Of a stretch of DNA of 64,000 nt, positions 1 to 10,690 are shown piece by piece. The stretch's first letter is position 1, and every line of letters begins with the position of its first letter. Under the pieces are notes generated by a model. That model saw only the letters and a program-made list of their open reading frames with translations. It did not search any database and had not been told where the DNA came from. A program made the translations under genes and the position numbers. This stretch comes from Kalaharituber pfeilii (lineage: Eukaryota; Ascomycota; Pezizomycetes; Pezizales; Pezizaceae): positions 1,302,001 through 1,366,000 of the forward strand of contig WHUZ01000011.1 in the NCBI GenBank assembly GCA_015179045.1, given 5' to 3'.

Positions 1-428
1 TACCTGCGAGCGCAAGAAAGGTTGGTCAGGTACAAATATAGCATAATTTGAAAAGTGGCTTAACGAAGCATCAGTATTAAGCTGAGTCCATGCGAGAGAG
101 AGTCCGATATGAGCTCTGAGGACAGCTGCTATTGACTGAGATAGGGTCTACAGCCTTGCGTGCAAATTGTTTACTTGTGCGCCTGTGTGCCATATATAAG
201 CATGCCTATGCACACGAGAATTCAAGAGATAAGTCAGTTTTATCCGTCTAAGCTTTCCTTGCATTTCCTGATTCAAAAGGTATGTTTGCTGCTCTTCTTT
301 TGGTATCTTGAGCCGTTTGAAGACGCTTTATTTATAAGTTACTGGAACCTTATAGCTGATGAAGGGGCAGCCTAGCTTTTGGCGGTAAAGTACAGCACAA
401 TCTAGGTAACACCAACCTGTTTTGGACC
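1..428. other. Upstream region of the MFS gene, no gene seen
   Basis: Only short open frames without recognisable protein features are present. It should hold the promoter and 5' leader of the transporter gene starting at 429. I see no repeat or transposon end here. Confidence 0.4.
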
Positions 429-2209
429 ATGGAACCATACACTGGCACGATTTCTATCTCGGCAGATCCAAAGAATTCTGCTGGGGATAGTGGCGAGTTC
501 AAGAACGATGCTATCGGTGCGAAGGGACTCCAACAATCCGATAAGGTGGACTTACCTGCAAATTCGGCCCAAACGGGCCCTGATGAACTTGATGTGGAGT
601 TCGATGCCGGGAGGCCCGCTGATTCTACCAATCCGTCAGTAAAGCATTCATTCCCAGATGGAGGATTACATGCGTGGCTTCAAGTTGTTTGTGGTTTTCT
701 TTTGATGGCAAATACCTGGTATGTGCCTCGTCACAATTACTTTTTTTATTATATCATTACTCGCATGCCGCCCTGTAGGCTATGGCGAGAGTCATCACAA
801 TCACTATAGAGATTACTGGATTACTGAGTAACAGGTTACTGTATTAGGGGTCTTATAGTCAGTTGGGGTGTCTTCCAAACCCATTATGCGTCCCTGAAGC
901 CACCATTAGCAAGCCCAAGTGCAATCTCATGGATCGGATCCATCCAGTCCTGTCTATCCTATTTCCTGGGCGCTTTCTGCGGTCGTCCTTTTGACCTAGG
1001 CTATGCGAAAGCAATGACTTGGACTGGTACAATTCTCATTACACTTGGGCTGCTTCTCACCTCTTTCTCAGGCGAGTTTAACGATACTGGTGCACCAGTG
1101 TATTGGCAGGTAATTCTCAGCCAAGGGTTTCTTCTAGGTCTGGGGATGGGCTGCACCGTTATTCAACAAGTGGCACTTGCAGCAAGCTACTTCAAAAGAA
1201 AACGGGGGTTTGCCATCAGCTTGTGCTCGCTCGGTGGTAGTGTTGGTGGTATGATATATCCTATTATTATCCGAAATATGCTGCCGAAACTGGGGTATCA
1301 CTGGACTTTGAGAGCGTTCGCGTTGATTGTGTCATGCTTCTTGATGATTGCATGCTTGTTAGTGAAGCAAAGGACGGAAACTATTGACCAACGGCCAGCC
1401 AGAGATGGTATTAAGCGAGGGATCAAGGGGCAGCTGGTCTCAGGAGTCAAATTGCTAAAAGACATCATTTGGGGAGACTGGCCCTATATAACATTGATAG
1501 GTGCTATGTTTTGGACCTGCATGGGGATTTTCAGTCCGTTCTTTTACATGGAGTCTTTTACGTTCGGAGCGAATATCGATTTGAAAGGGATTGGAAGTAT
1601 ATATTTAGTCAGCACTATGAATGTTGGAGGTGCAGCGGGGAGAATAGGTTCTGGGCTGCTCGCAGATATGTAGGTTTCCCCATCTGCAGCTCTTTCTTAA
1701 CTTGCAGAGAACTTTTATCTTGATTTTATTTTAAATTTATTTCCGTGTGATATTATATAGTCACTAGTTGAACACCCCGCTAGTGCGAGGCCAGTCCAAT
1801 GAATGCTATCCTAACTAACCACGCTGGTAGTATCGGGCCCGTTACCACTCAATTCATCTGCATCACCTTGGGCGCCATTGCCGTTTTTGCCTGGATTGGT
1901 ATCAGGACGATCGGCACGCTTCTGTGCTTCGCAGCTGTTTATGGTGCTCTTGCTGGTGCCATGATTTCGTTGCCATCTACCAGTGCTGCCAGGCTGACAA
2001 GCGACATCTCAGTCCTGGGTACAAGATTGGGAGTAATGTTTTGCGTGTTTAGTTTTGCTACCTTGGCGGGACCGCCAATAACGGGTGCATTTGCGGGAAT
2101 GGGAGGAGACATTGGCCAAGAGGCAGCGAAGACTTGGATTGGGTCGGTGCTGTTGTGTGGAGGGGCGTTGATGTTAGGGACAAGGCTGCTGAAAGGGCAA
2201 CCTTGTTGA
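429..2209 (+). CDS. MFS transporter, monocarboxylate-transporter type
   Basis: A major facilitator membrane protein of the fungal monocarboxylate/MCT-like group, expected to move a small organic substrate across a membrane; the substrate cannot be read from sequence. Proposed exons are 429-718, 863-1669 and 1831-2209 (1476 nt, 491 aa). Introns start GTATGT and GTAGGT; the second has a CTAACTAAC branch site. The N-terminal ~75 residues are hydrophilic and acidic, then comes the typical entry into TM1 (DGGLHAWLQVVCGF), continued after intron 1 by WGVFQTHYA. Hydrophobic segments alternate with loops through the whole protein, and a basic loop (YFKRKRG) sits where the family has it. The C-terminus ends LLKGQPC. 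Intron 1 carries a 49-bp hairpin retro-insertion. The splice joins are inferred from phase and motif only. Confidence 0.8.
741..789 (-). mobile_element. Hairpin-only LINE 3'-end insertion (family 1) in MFS intron 1
   Basis: Read on the minus strand this is CTCGCC, ATA, GCCTACAGGGC, GGCAT, GCGAG, then TAATGATAT and an A tract: the family-1 3' hairpin with almost no upstream sequence. Flanks TCACAATTAC and TCACAATCAC look like a slightly decayed target duplication. It lies inside intron 1 of the transporter and so does not alter the protein. Confidence 0.8.
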
Positions 2210-2715
2210 TGAACCTCTGCCTTTGCGGAATCAATGGCAGTGAATCACCATATGCACTTTTGTAAGGGAACATTGCGGCATCGAAAGGTCTGAGAGAGCA
2301 GCCGAAGTGGCGGATTGGGAAAAGGGGAACAGGGACATCATCAGCGGGGGAGGGCCGAAACCGAAAATTAGAGAAGTTAGATACCAGAGTAGAGAGGAGT
2401 TGGGATACGGGTAGGAAAGGTACCAGGCTCGGAGAGAAAGGCAGTCACAATGTTCTCGACCGCAAAGGATTGACAAAGGAGTGGTAGTACGGAATTGGAA
2501 GTAGGACGTTGACGTGAGTGACGACTACGAAATAGGCACAGTAAAGGCAAGCTTGGTATGGAAGGGACGTGCAGATCAGGGCAGCACGTGAGGCATTCAT
2601 GGATCATATGTATATAGACTCTCTCTACTGTAGCACAAACAATCAACGCCCTTCCCCTCTCTTCTTTTCGCACCGACGCTTTCGCACTCGCACTCGCACT
2701 CGCAATTGGTCGTAA
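2210..2715. other. Intergenic, no gene seen
   Basis: This is the 3' flank of the transporter gene. Open frames on the minus strand have no protein-like features. A short CGCACT-type tandem repeat lies near 2675-2705. Confidence 0.4.
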
Positions 2716-2938
2716 TGTTATGCCAAGCGTTCCGACAGGATGCGACAAGCCATAATTCCTTCGGTCCCACAACTTTTGAGGAAACAAAGTGCTAAATATC
2801 AAGACCGTTGGCTAATTCCTTTGCAAACGGCATTAACAATTGATGTTGTAGTTGTTGAGATTTTGAGTGCCAGAGTTGCGCAGTTTGGTGATGTGTCCAG
2901 AATTCTTGGCTGTGCGGGGAATGTGGTGAGCCACAGTA
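2716..2938 (+). mobile_element. One-ended MITE relic, same family as 7525-9591
   Basis: It shares a long stretch with the right arm of the MITE at 7525-9591: ATGCGACAAGC, ATAATTCCTT, GTGCTA, TTGTTGAGAT, then a terminus GTGAGCCACAGTA. Only this arm is present, so it is a truncated or recombined copy. The open frame crossing it (2740-3201) is not a credible gene. Confidence 0.6.
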
Positions 2939-2976
2939 GCGGAATCAGCGCAGTCAATCTAGCTTATAACGTTACA

Positions 2977-3230
2977 TACAGTTTTCCCTTGCTATATCGG
3001 ATCTGTAAAATCTGGCCTTTTTCGTCCGGTATAGCAAGGTTCCGTTATAGAATAAAATGCTTGGCAAAACAGAAAGGGATGGGCAGCAAAATTAATGTAA
3101 TTGGGAACGACACCCTAATTTTATTATGTAATGTTAAGTTTAGTAAGCATCTGAAGATGAATGCAATGTGCGATAGCCAAGATTGGACGTATCAGTGTTA
3201 GTGTAACCGGTATAGCAAGGGAAAACTGTA
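2977..3230. mobile_element. MITE with TACAGTTTTCCCTTGCTAT inverted termini
   Basis: The two ends are inverted copies over about 23 bp (left TACAGTTTTCCCTTGCTATA, right ending AAGGGAAAACTGTA). TA at each outer end fits the TA target duplication of Tc1/mariner-type elements. At 254 bp it is too short to code for a transposase. A related element lies at 20915-21327. Confidence 0.75.
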
Positions 3231-3648
3231 TATCAGTGATATTTTGTCTCGTCGCCAGTTAAAAACGGGAAACTTGGTGCTGGGAAAGATGCCAAGGCGC
3301 TGCCTAGTTCCCACACGGTTCGTTATTACTAACCCGGCTATGCTGATTGGGTGTTTGGGTGTACCGAGCCATACATGGAATTATTTGAAATTCCATCCAC
3401 GAGTCGATAAAAGTAAGGAGGGGAACGACAATCCTTTCCGGACAATTCTATATAGCTGCTGGGATACTTCTGCTGAATTGCTTTTTTGAGCGGTCCTCAT
3501 GTCAATCGGCGTCAATTTTGCTCTCAGACGTTCTGTCGGAGTGTTATATTTACTCTTTTAGCCGAAATACGGTCTATAAAGGAGACTTAAGTGTTACGCT
3601 ACAGTAAGTTAATCCGGAACAACACAAGCTATTGACATTAACATTATC
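3231..3648. other. Promoter-side region of the methyltransferase gene
   Basis: No supported gene. It contains the region upstream of the methyltransferase start at 3649. Confidence 0.35.
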
Positions 3649-5213
3649 ATGGCACCTCACACCTCCGACTTATTACTGCCCCTTGAGTACGCCCCAGGAG
3701 AACCAAATATACCGCGCCAAGTAAACCATTGATTTAAACTTCATTTCCGGTCAAAGCTCTTCTAGATTGAGAGAACCGGAATAATAAGTAGTCGAGATGT
3801 CAGCTCTTTTTCCGGGGTTGTAAGTCCTCGCTACCTATTTGGTCGCTCATCATTATATCTTCGCCTGGAATATACCACTCTAGCACTTTTGCGCAAACTA
3901 ATTCCAATGCACGTCGACTAGACCGCTCACAGAAGAGACCCGCGAGCTCGTCTCCAATATCCTCACAGGCAGGTACATATACCAAAACGGGCGGCAATCC
4001 CTTGCTACCCGCGTCGGGAATATGCAGGTTCGGAAGAACGCCGGGAACGAGTTAGGGAACTTGAATCATCATCTTTGGGTGTCTGCACTGGGAGGGGAGT
4101 TGTATACTGCGCCAATGAAAAACCCCCGAAGGGCCCTGGATGCAGGGACTGGAGATGGGCTCTGGGCGATTGATTTGGCAAAGTAAGTCCTGTCAATTGA
4201 AATGGTGTTATCGGAGTAGCTCGCAGAGATAGGGAAGGAAAGTAGGATGGTGGGTGAGCTTCAAGGGGGGAGGGTCTGAAAGATGCCACCAGAGAGCTCG
4301 TCACGAACTCCGAAAACATGTGCTAATGCCGTGCATGCATTGAGGGGACAGTCGGTATCCAGATTGTCAGGTTACAGCGGTAGACTTGCAAGTACACGCA
4401 CTGCAGGCTGAAGGGTAAGCTTATACGTTTAGTGCCGTCGGAGTAACTGAATCTGAACGGAACGAAAAAGCTAACTTTTTCGTAGCGATACCAACACACC
4501 GCCAAATTATAAATTCCTAGTCAATGACTTAGAAAGCCCATCAGACTACTCTGAGCGCTTTGACCTCATACATTTCCGTGAAGTCTTTACTAGTCTCCAT
4601 TGCTGGGATGAAGTAATTCGACAGTGTTACTTGTACGTATAGACTATCAATAAATTTCCACAATTACCGATTGCTATGTATTTTGCCAACATTTCTTGAA
4701 CGGGATAGCAACATTGCTCCAGGAGGTTACATCGAGATTCAAGAACTTGATACTGTCCTTCGCAACGGTTCCTTAGACAAACCGCGTCCTATCAGCTCCA
4801 ACTGTCCAATCAAACGCTGGTGGGACTTGACCATCTCCACCGTTCCCCGCAAAGGCCACACGTTCCCCGAGCCGTCATCAATGTCTACTTTGCTTCGAGC
4901 CGCAGGGTTCCAGAACACCACATTAACATCAAAAATGTGGGCTTTAGCAGCGTGGCATGAGGATAAGGTCATCTGTGAACACGGGGAACTTGCGAGAGTG
5001 CTTCTCTGCCAGAGAACGATCAAATGTAGCAAGATTTTATTGAATAGGTGCTCAGGACTGCCGGAAGACGAGGTTGATAAATTCTGCAACGAGGCGGAGG
5101 ACGAGCTCTGGAAAACCAAAGAGCAATATTGGATGCAAGTGTATGTGGAATATATATACACCATTGCTTGTAACACAAACGGAGAAAAGTTACGAGAGGG
5201 GGTTGCTCGCTAA
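3649..5213 (+). CDS. LaeA-like SAM-dependent methyltransferase
   Basis: A class I methyltransferase fold of the LaeA-like group found in many copies in ascomycetes; the acceptor is unknown. Proposed exons are 3649-3720, 3766-3819, 3938-4182, 4486-4632 and 4709-5213 (1023 nt, 340 aa), a usual family length. Recognisable parts, in order: the family lead-in (RYIYQNGRQ, LNHHLWVSALGGELYTAP), motif I ALDAGTGDGLWAIDLA, FDLIHFREVFTS with the tryptophan-acid pair that follows, and NIAPGGYIEIQELD. The last two introns have clear donors; the 303-bp intron has branch GCTAAC close to its acceptor. Odd point: the usual stretch after motif I, with the acidic residue that binds the SAM ribose (pattern GxDL), is missing between DLAN and DTNTPPNY. 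Either an exon hidden in the 303-bp intron was missed or the enzyme is altered. The first two exons are the least certain. Confidence 0.65.
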
Positions 5214-5406
5214 TATGGTACGGGACTTTAGGTGGTTTGTTCATGCCCAGAAACCGATCGCCAGTAACACGAATCCGGAATCGAAATAAGTGCTCGTAGA
5301 AGACAAGCTTTGCTCTTGTCACAGATGGGCATTTCTAGCATATTGATGATTGCTTAAATGTAACTACTTTATTTTTTAACCAGCGCTGCAGGACACATGC
5401 TCCATC

Positions 5407-5466
5407 TTTTTTTGTTTTTTTTTATATCTGTACTCGCGTGCCGCCCCGAGGGCTATGGCGAGATAT
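5407..5466 (-). mobile_element. Hairpin-only LINE insertion (family 1)
   Basis: The minus strand carries CTCGCC...GCGAG, then a TACAGATATA variant of the usual TAATGATATA, then an A tract. The direct repeat ATGCTCCATC at 5397-5406 and 5467-5476 is a 10-bp target-site duplication. Almost nothing of the parent element lies 5' of the hairpin. Confidence 0.85.
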
Positions 5467-6033
5467 ATGCTCCATCGCTCGCTGGAAACGGGGAGAGTTT
5501 CAGTAGTGGTAGGGAATAGCTGGAATCTTGCTATTTGCTTTCAAAGCATGCTGCAGCTTTGATTTCCTTATTTCGTCCTTTGTTGACACTTGTTTTGAAG
5601 TATCTGTTGCTCTTCTTACACACTTCAATCACGAGTATTGCAAGAAATGGGAGATGTAAACTCAAGCACAATAATAATGTCTCTTCAACTATGTCACATA
5701 TGCTCAATATCTGGCGACTAATGATACTAGGGAGTATTCAAAGTTGATCTCTACCGTATGGCCATAGAAAAGCCAAAAAAACAAGTTTTACTCGGAGTCA
5801 GAAATTATGCTCTCGTCTTTCGATGTCACGAAGATTGTTGGGCCCATGGGGTGGACTAGGTGTTTTGCATGGGGACGAGATTATAGCTGGTACCGTACGT
5901 ATGCGCCCGAGAAGTTGAATGCATTTTGAATCAATTGAAGGATGCCATTTAAACAATCGACAGTGCCAATATTTGCTTAATATCTCGCTGATATGCCGTT
6001 TTAGGAGAATATACATAGCTATGGCACACATCA

Positions 6034-6090
6034 ATTTTTTTTTTTTTTTATATATCATTACTCGCGTGCCGCCCTGGGGGCTATGGCGAA
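6034..6090 (-). mobile_element. Hairpin-only LINE insertion (family 1)
   Basis: This is a 57-bp insertion made of the family-1 hairpin and its A tail (T tract on the + strand). It is flanked by a perfect 11-bp target duplication GGCACACATCA at 6023-6033 and 6091-6101. In this copy the first pair of the outer stem is U-G instead of C-G. Confidence 0.9.
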
Positions 6091-7053
6091 GGCACACATC
6101 ATAGAGATGACCTGGAAGGCCCAGAACACTCATTGTAAGTACCCACTTTAACGAGTGTCTCTTCCCCACTCTGAGGGAGAAATTGCTGTTTTTCACAAGC
6201 CTCTGCGTGATTTCTCTGCACTGCCCTTACCCTGCGACTTAATGCATTGACGTTGACCAAAAATATCCTGCTACGTTGGCAATCCTGTCCTCTAGATACT
6301 TACGTCTTTGTTATCATCATGCGAGTTAGACACTGAGATAGCTTGTCCTTTTTAATGCACATCATTTGAGCATGGCTGCATGTTGATATCTTCAATATTT
6401 GGTGAGATATAGAGTAACAAGGAGGGAGAGCGAGGCCTGCAGAGGCTGAAATACTCCTGAAATACCACAACATTGCTCCAGTGCCGGTGGGCAGATTGTT
6501 ACCCATACGGAGGTGGTACACATGGGCTAGTTGCATTATGTACGACAGTTATCGTTGACCTGTATCTCTTATCGAAGTGGTTGGCCAAGTTGCAGGAGAA
6601 TATGAACAATCTCTTCACCAAGGGAGGTGCTAGCGCTGTCGGGAAGCTGAAAGAATTGGCGTTTCGCCGGATACCTAACTTATTATAAGAAAGTCAGTCT
6701 AATTTTGAACTTAAGAACCTGACTCTTTGTGATACCGGGTTGTTCATGGGGTTCTTTGGTTATTCATCTTTGGTTATTTCAAGTTCTTTCAATGATTTAA
6801 CATAGATTCTTTCTTTACTTTACAATTCGAGTTATTGCTTACTTTGCTTCCTTTGTTAGCATGTAGATTAAAATAGCTTGTTTGTTCTGTAGTTAATGAA
6901 TAAGCAATCTTTTCGGCAATACCGCACTTTGCATCCACGCTTCGCACTGGCAATTCACCATGTGAATACAAGTCTTGAGTATGCATTCCGCGAGTTCTCA
7001 ACCATCCAGTCATCTCTGAGAATAGTAGATGTTAGCGCGTTCCCTCTTACAGC

Positions 7054-7351
7054 AGTCCGGAGTGCAGATGGTGCGGCAAAGCCTTGGAGACCACCGCACA
7101 CATCATGACAGAGTGCGAAGTTTGGAGACGGAAGCTACCAGGGGGAGAGGAGGACTTGAGAAGACCCCCGAGAACAGATGGAGACAAAGACAAATTGGTG
7201 GAGATACTGGAATGGGCGAGTAAAGAGTATGACATCTCAAGTGTAATTTCTTTACAATTTCTGAATTTCCTTGTACAAACCCCACATGTACCTAAAACCC
7301 TCGCCATAGCCTACCAGGCGGCACGCGAGTAATAAAAAAAAAAAAAAAAAA
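7054..7351 (+). mobile_element. 5'-truncated LINE (family 1): ORF2 C-terminus plus 3' hairpin
   Basis: A non-LTR retrotransposon cut off at its 5' end. The coding part is the ORF2 C-terminal tail with the zinc-binding pattern CX2C-X8-H-X4-C (ECRWC ... AHIMTEC), followed by PRRPPRTDG-type residues and a stop in the WASKE region. After about 100 nt come an ACATGTA box, the hairpin (CTCGCC ... GCCTACCAGGC ... GCGAG, 7301-7330) and poly(A). The perfect 13-bp repeat TCCCTCTTACAGC at 7041-7053 and 7352-7364 marks the target duplication. The inner stem of this copy has the compensated pair U-A where most copies have C-G. Confidence 0.9.
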
Positions 7352-7951
7352 TCCCTCTTACAGCGCTCATCCTTGCAACCCTAAGATTCCTGTTACGGTT
7401 TCTACGATGATGTAGTAAATATGAGGGTGTAACTTAAGGCAACGCTTGGTGCTTGATTTTTTCTCAGGGCAGCTCTTGCTGGCCCTTCTCATAGTCAATC
7501 CTGCGTGCACTTCCATCTATTGTCTACTATAGTTCACCACTTTCCCTAACGCACCGGCTTCCCGGGCACATTTACCACCAAAACTGCGCAACTTCCGCAC
7601 TCAATATCTCAACAAACACAACAAGCATTTGTTGATGTGCTTCATGTAGCTATTAGACAAAGGTAATACCTGCTATCTAGCACTTTTCATCATCAAAAAC
7701 AATAGGTGCAAAGGAATTATGGCTTGTCGCATTACTGTTGGAAGGCTTGGCATTTTTTTGTATGTGATCCCCATACAAATGTCACCACTCTTGAATTCTG
7801 CATGCTGCACCTGCAATGAATTCATTAACAAAACTCAGACGCTCACATTCAATAGGATCAATCAGTTGGAAGTTAGGAGCAACGTAGTTAGGTAGTACCT
7901 GTAGTGGTTGTGAAATTTTTCACAATATTCATATTTCCCATAGAAACCATT

Positions 7952-9150
7952 TTGTCTTGGCACAGCCCTGCAGTGCGAGGACGAAATAGTAACGGAAGCA
8001 GGGATACGACAGGAAGGGAAAGCATTCAGGGCCGAAGAAAGAAATCGCCTGAAGCTCACCTACCGGCCCCTACAGGAGTTGGACAATCGCCGGATGTTAT
8101 CAACGCTGGCGGGCATCCTGGGGAACAAAGGGTTAAAAGAATGGAGATACGGGATAGGCAAGGCGGACTCCCCAGAATGCAGATGGTGTGGGAAAGCGCC
8201 GGAGAACCTCACGCACATAACGACAGACTGCCAGCCATGGAAGAACAGACTGCCACAAGGGGCGGAAGGCCTAAGACAACCAAAAACAGGGGGGGCGGCG
8301 GAGGTGGCCAAGGTCTTGATATGGGCAGGGGAATTTTTTTTTTTTTTTTTTTTTATATCATTAATCGCTGGCCGCCCTAGGGCTATGGCGATGTGCTATG
8401 GATTTATAGACAAAATAGTAACAAGAATCAGTCCCCCCCCCCTTCCTCCTGAACGACCATAAATGTAGCTAAAAGAAAAGGTAACGTCACTCTCCGAGCA
8501 TCTCTATCAACCTCATCAGCGGGTCTTCTCCCCCCTCCCCTTCGACCCTCGGTGGTCTCCTCACGTGATCCTCCCCCCCCGGCCACCTCCGCCGCCACAC
8601 TCTGCACTGTCCTAACAGATGTCTCGTTGTCTCCTCCTCCTCCCCGCACCACCTGCACTCTGGTCCGTCCCCTTCCCCAATTTGCCACCTCCAAGCACGT
8701 AGACCCTTACCCCCCACCAGTCCCGCCAATCTCCCTGTCAGGTGCCCCAACCTCTCTAGTGGTCTATATGCCAATTCCAACCGGTTTCTCTCCCCCGCCC
8801 TCTCCCTCCTTCCTCTTTGTCTCATACCGGCTTCCGTAACAATCTCTGGGGCGTGCTGCAATGCAGTACCCACTCTCGCCGCCTCATCCGCCGCCTCGTT
8901 CCCAGCAATGCCTCTATGAGCCTTGACCCATAGAACCGCCAAGTCCAGCTCCCCTCGCTCGACTCTCTTCTCCCACGCCTCCCTGAGCCGGTTCGTCGCT
9001 CCGTGAGGGCAGGGGAAGAATGACGGAACCAGATTTAACTCTATCTTAGATTCTTTCTTTCATATATAGATATCATGTAACTAAACATCGCCATAGCCCT
9101 CAGTGCGGCATGCGATAAATGAAATAAAAAAAAAAAAAAAAAAAAAAAAA
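7952..9150 (+). mobile_element. 5'-truncated LINE (family 1) inside the MITE, itself interrupted
   Basis: Target duplication TAGAAACCATT lies at 7941-7951 and 9151-9161. The ORF2 frame is open from the left end: GTALQ ... EIVTEAGIRQ, then ECRWCGKAPENLTHITTDC (CX2C-X8-H-X4-C), then VLIWAGE. Removing the insertion at 8334-9006 with one copy of its duplication lets the frame finish with E and a TGA stop, so this copy was intact at its C-terminus when hit. Its hairpin (ATCGCC ... GCGAT, about 9087-9113) and poly(A) follow. Confidence 0.9.
8334..9006 (-). mobile_element. 5'-truncated LINE (family 1) nested in another LINE
   Basis: An 11-bp target duplication GGGCAGGGGAA lies at 8323-8333 and 9007-9017. 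On the minus strand 8942-8487 encodes the end of ORF2: an RNase H C-terminal piece (VLWVKAHRGIAGNEAADEAA, with the His and Asp expected at the end of RNase H), then ECRWCGEEEE...RHLLGQC (CX2C-X8-H-X4-C) and a stop after EMLGE. The hairpin ATCGCC ... GCGAT and an A tail end it at 8334. This is the youngest layer of the nest. Confidence 0.92.
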
Positions 9151-9644
9151 TAGAAACCATTGAATGAGAACAACCTCCAAAAGTAGATAGTTGTACACCA
9201 ACTCTACAATTCAACAAATGAGGGCAAATTAGATGCAGCACCTTACTATATCTCTTCAGGTGATTCTTGACATATAATATCATAGATATTGTAATTAACG
9301 TTGAAGAGTAGGACTACATTCAGGTCTTGGGAACATTTTGTATAAGAATCCCATACAAATAAATGCCAAGCCTTTCCAACAGAAATGCGACAAGCTATAA
9401 TTCCTTTGCACCCACTATTTGTGATGAAGAAAAGTGCTAGATAGCAGGAATTACGTTTGTCTAATAGCTACATAAAGTGCATCAACAAATGCTGTTGTGG
9501 TTGTTGAGATATTGAGTGTGAAACTTACGCAGTTTCGGTGGTAATGTGCCTGGGAAGCCCAGTGTGTCCGGGAAAGTGGTGAACTACAGTAACCTGCGAT
9601 GACATCATGACAATCAGCCACTGCTTCGCCTCATCTAGAGCATC

Positions 9645-9725
9645 GAGGGTCTAGACCCAGGGGCCCTGCCATGGCGAACAGCTACAAGCGGGGTGACGTG
9701 AAATATTAAAAAAAAAAAAAAAAAA
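9645..9725 (+). mobile_element. LINE 3'-end insertion (family 2)
   Basis: It contains the family-2 tail GCCCTGCC, ATGGCGAACAGC, AAGCGGGG, GACGTGA, then poly(A), preceded by about 16 bp. It interrupts the LTR remnant between CATCTAGAG and GAGGTCC, as comparison with 56716-57183 shows. Confidence 0.7.
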
Positions 9726-9942
9726 GGAGGTCCATCCTGTGGTTTACACTGTGCTATAACCCCGATGCCAGATCCTTGCAATTCACGTCCCTGCACAACC
9801 CATGTTTCATTGCCAAATTGTAGCTATCGATTGATCAGGCTTCAAACGTTAATATGGGGTAGATATCCCTTCTTGGGGTAGGGTCCGGCCTTGAATTCAT
9901 GTGAGGCGTTGCACTTTTGCAGCATTTCTCATGCTACAGCAT

Positions 9943-10052
9943 AGTTTCTGTCGTGGATATTAATTTTTTTCTTTTCTATATAGCACAACATCGCCGTAGC
10001 CCTTAGGGCGGCCTGCGATTAATGATATAAAAAAAAAAAAAAAAAAAAAAAA
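9943..10052 (+). mobile_element. Short LINE 3'-end insertion (family 1)
   Basis: A 110-bp insertion flanked by a perfect 14-bp duplication TCATGCTACAGCAT (9929-9942 and 10053-10066). About 45 bp of 3' UTR precede the hairpin ATCGCCG ... GCGAT, then TAATGATATA and poly(A). Confidence 0.9.
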
Positions 10053-10066
10053 TCATGCTACAGCAT

Positions 10067-10690
10067 GCTAAAAAAGAGTTTATTATTCTGCTCCTGGATG
10101 CAAACAAAGACACCACTGAGAGGGCCATCTTGGCATGCACCACAATGACGACGGAATGTTTCTGTCCAGTCAGAAAGTAACTGGACAGAAGCCGGGATCA
10201 GTCGCTAACTATATATATTTCAGGCGGCTGCTAACCTACTACTGTTTTATATAGGGATACGATCTAGCTTGTTATTATTAAATGTCCCCGACGGTGCCTG
10301 GCTATCGCACATTTTCCGGGACTATACGCAGTATAAGACTTTACCGGGATACGACGTTTCTTGGCACGCCTGCTGGAGGTACTATATTTGGCTATATCTT
10401 GTGCAACAGACATGCTAGTAGCTTACAGTAAACAGTTATATGTACAGCATAGCTGATACTACAATTCTAGCATATTGTATCAATTCAGTCAACAATGGTT
10501 CACTTGCTATATCAATATGTGCATTAATAATATTAAATTACCACCTCCCTCCTCAACCTTCTGCATATTATCTATCAATAGGTCTATATCAATCTTTCCT
10601 ATAGTAAGATTCAGTCATTAATGGCTATAGTATATGATAGCATATGCAATATAGGCTAGAATAACTTACAGCTCCATTCGCAAGGCCTGA
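10067..10690. other. AT-rich intergenic stretch, no gene seen
   Basis: No supported coding region or repeat boundary. The 5' end of the following half-LINE could not be fixed and may lie near 10690. Confidence 0.3.

Larger units (their letters stand above)
5214..7040. other. Intergenic with two hairpin-only insertions, no gene seen
   Basis: Apart from the two short retro-insertions listed separately, this stretch holds only short frames. The frame at 6473-6688 ends in a helix-like segment (LLSKWLAKLQENMNNLF), but I found no exon partners, so I do not call a gene. Confidence 0.35.
7525..9591. mobile_element. MITE with very long inverted repeats, interrupted by LINEs
   Basis: TA-bounded ends TACTATAGTTCACCACTTTC (left) and AAAGTGGTGAACTACAGTA (right) begin inverted arms about 270 bp long that share GGTGCAAAGGAATTAT and TTGCCAAGC-type blocks. 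Without the 7952-9150 insertion the element is about 0.87 kb. No transposase frame is present. It lies inside the LTR remnant, and relatives are at 2716-2938 and 62564-63406. The TA boundaries suggest Tc1/mariner-type mobilisation. Confidence 0.75.
7391..9890 (+). mobile_element. LTR remnant (second LTR family), split by later insertions
   Basis: It starts TGTTACGG and matches, in pieces, the reverse complement of the solo LTR at 56716-57183. Matching pieces are 7391-7524, 9592-9644, 9724-9760 and about 9800-9890. The gaps are filled by a MITE (7525-9591) and a family-2 LINE tail (9645-9725). It is therefore the oldest layer of the nest. Confidence 0.7.

Noticed and set aside
8552..8839. 95-codon + strand ORF rich in Pro/Ser
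   Set aside because: Antisense to the ORF2 tail of the nested LINE.
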